64,000 nt of DNA from Bacteroidota bacterium. GTDB taxonomy: Bacteria > Bacteroidota > Rhodothermia > Rhodothermales > Rubricoccaceae. Shown here piece by piece: positions 62,902 through 64,000 of this stretch (position 1 is its first letter; every line of letters starts with the position of its first letter). The notes beneath the pieces were generated by a model, which searched no databases, was not told where the DNA came from, and saw only the letters and a program-made list of their open reading frames with translations. The stretch lies in contig JBCBNX010000004.1 of assembly GCA_039821555.1 (NCBI GenBank), positions 1 through 64,000 of the forward strand, given 5' to 3'. The position numbers and the translations under genes are program-made.

Positions 62902-63025
62902 GTGTTTGGCACTAGGCCCAGGAACCCCTACATTACACCGTCCTCGTTTGTAGCCCGCCGCTCTTGCTTGGAGCGAGGCTTGAACGCACGGCGTTCGTTC
63001 TGACCGCCGTACCCCCTCCGTGCTC

Positions 63026-63610
63026 ATGACCTTGCTCCTCTGCGCCACCGCCGCGACCGTCGGCGGTGCCCTCGTCTTCGCGGCCTATCTGGTTTCCTTG
63101 CGACGCACCGCGCTGAACGCGTTTCTCCGCCTCGAAGCGGAGTTGGACCGTCGATACAACCTGGGCCTCAAGCTTCTGCGTGCCACCCAGGCCCACCTCG
63201 CCCACGACGACGCGGTGATGACGGCCTTCGTGGACGCCCGCGGGCTCGCCACACAGACGGCCCTCGACGCCTTCCTGCGCCCCGAGTGCCCCGAACTGGT
63301 CGTTGATCTCGCGAAGGCCGACGAGGCGTACGGCCGCGCGCTGAGCGCGTACGCGGACTACCTCCGCGTCTACCCGATGGCGCAGCAGCCCGAGGTCACC
63401 AAGCTGCTCCACACGCTCGCCGCCACGCCGGAGCGGGTCCGCGATGCCGAGGTCGCCTACAACCGCGCCGCCGACGCCTACAACGGGATGCGCCCGTCGG
63501 CCCTGCGTCGGCTCACGTTTGAGAACCTCCCGGCGCATCTGCCGCTGTTCTCGTTCCGCCCAACCCCGCTCCGCGTGATGAGTCCCGTTGCTGTGCCCGT
63601 CGCGGCCTGA
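63026..63610 (+). CDS. LemA-like protein
   Basis: The 194-aa protein (ATG at 63026; GTG at 63020 is possible) has one N-terminal helix (MTLLLCATAATVGGALVFAA) and a helical domain of the LemA type: FLRLEAELDRRYNLGLKLLR, LSAYADYLRVYPM and AEVAYNRAADAYNGMRPSAL. LemA proteins are membrane-anchored with an exposed coiled domain. Their role is unclear. Confidence 0.78.
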   Translation: MTLLLCATAATVGGALVFAAYLVSLRRTALNAFLRLEAELDRRYNLGLKLLRATQAHLAHDDAVMTAFVDARGLATQTALDAFLRPECPELVVDLAKADEAYGRALSAYADYLRVYPMAQQPEVTKLLHTLAATPERVRDAEVAYNRAADAYNGMRPSALRRLTFENLPAHLPLFSFRPTPLRVMSPVAVPVAA

Positions 63611-63628
63611 GGCAAGTCGCGGTCGCGC

Positions 63629-64000
63629 TTACCGCAACACGGTCACCCTACGAGTCAGGCTGCCGATCTCCGCATGGAGGCGCACGACATACGAGCCGCT
63701 GGGCAGTCCTGTCCCGTCCAGCGTGACGGTCTGCACGCCCGCTGGCTGCACACCGCCGGTCAGGGTCCGCACTTCGCGACCCAGTATGTCGTAGACGGTT
63801 AGGCGTGCCTGCTGTGCGGTCGGCAGTGCGAAGCGCAGCGCTGTTGTCGAGGCGAACGGGTTGGGGAAGGCCGCGTCGAGAGCGAAGAGGTCATCGGGCG
63901 TGTTCGTCTCCGCGTCGACCACCAGGAGGCTGCGTGCAAGCTCGGCATTAGCGAGCAGGTCTGTTGCGTCGTCGCCCGCGACGAAGACGAACGGGACCGT
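63629..64000 (-). CDS. Protein with type IX secretion sorting domain, 5' end outside window
   Basis: The frame is open to the right edge; only the C-terminal 123 residues or so are seen. The end is a typical T9SS type A sorting domain: FALDAAFPNPFASTTALRFA, LTVYDILGREVRTLTGG and GSYVVRLHAEIGSLTRRVTV. The protein is thus exported by type IX secretion. What precedes it (TVPFVFVAGDDATDLLANAE) does not reveal a function. It is convergent with the LemA-like gene, 18 bp apart. Confidence 0.85.
   Translation of the reverse strand, partial: TVPFVFVAGDDATDLLANAELARSLLVVDAETNTPDDLFALDAAFPNPFASTTALRFALPTAQQARLTVYDILGREVRTLTGGVQPAGVQTVTLDGTGLPSGSYVVRLHAEIGSLTRRVTVLR

Overview
The window is GC-rich bacterial DNA. 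The mix of genes (a PorV-like outer membrane protein, a type IX secretion C-terminal sorting domain, HmuY, imelysins, SusC/TonB-type receptors, DUF2480) points to the Rhodothermota/Bacteroidota, most likely a Rhodothermia lineage. No rRNA or tRNA was recognised.

Layout. 1-11231 is a defence island: a CRISPR array cut by the left edge (22 full identical 30-bp repeats), its leader, and a complete type I-B-like cas operon on the minus strand (cas6-cas5-cas3-cas8-cas7-cas4-cas1-cas2), followed upstream by a WYL regulator in the same orientation. Between cas6 and the WYL gene lie a candidate cas promoter, a small ORF of unknown function, and two degenerate copies of the CRISPR repeat flanking a short spacer-like segment. 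That segment matches 15 of 17 bases of the cas6 promoter region, starting exactly at the repeat/spacer boundary. It looks like a CreR/CreA-type mini-CRISPR RNA that would guide the Cas effector to its own promoter. 11333-28762 holds mixed metabolic and transport genes (O-antigen ligase-like protein, EamA exporter with divergent LysR regulator, S41 and M24 peptidases, GH3 glucosidase, SDR, luciferase-like oxidoreductase, FtsX-type permease) and two frameshifted alpha/beta hydrolases. 28972-30138 is a cysteine-desulfurase homologue that lacks the PLP lysine.

30160-33840 is a cobalamin salvage/uptake operon (cobT-cobS-cobC-btuF-like, minus strand) under a recognisable cobalamin riboswitch. A LytTR regulator follows, and then, on the plus strand, a haem uptake cluster (TonB receptor, HmuY, HmuTUV, HemS-like protein; 34342-41525). 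41730-49814 is a second iron-type cluster: imelysin, di-haem oxidoreductase, imelysin, HTTM membrane protein and TonB receptor. Both clusters begin downstream of palindromes that share TTTAGA/TCTAAA-like half sites.

49878-64000 carries DUF2480, two tandem paralogues of unknown function, an R2-like ligand-binding oxidase, an exported three-gene set ending in a PorV-like protein, an Lgt-like gene next to a radical SAM enzyme of the MJ0619/tetraether-synthase type, three tandem small membrane proteins, ftsK, a LemA-like protein, and the 3' end of a protein with a type IX sorting domain that runs off the right edge.
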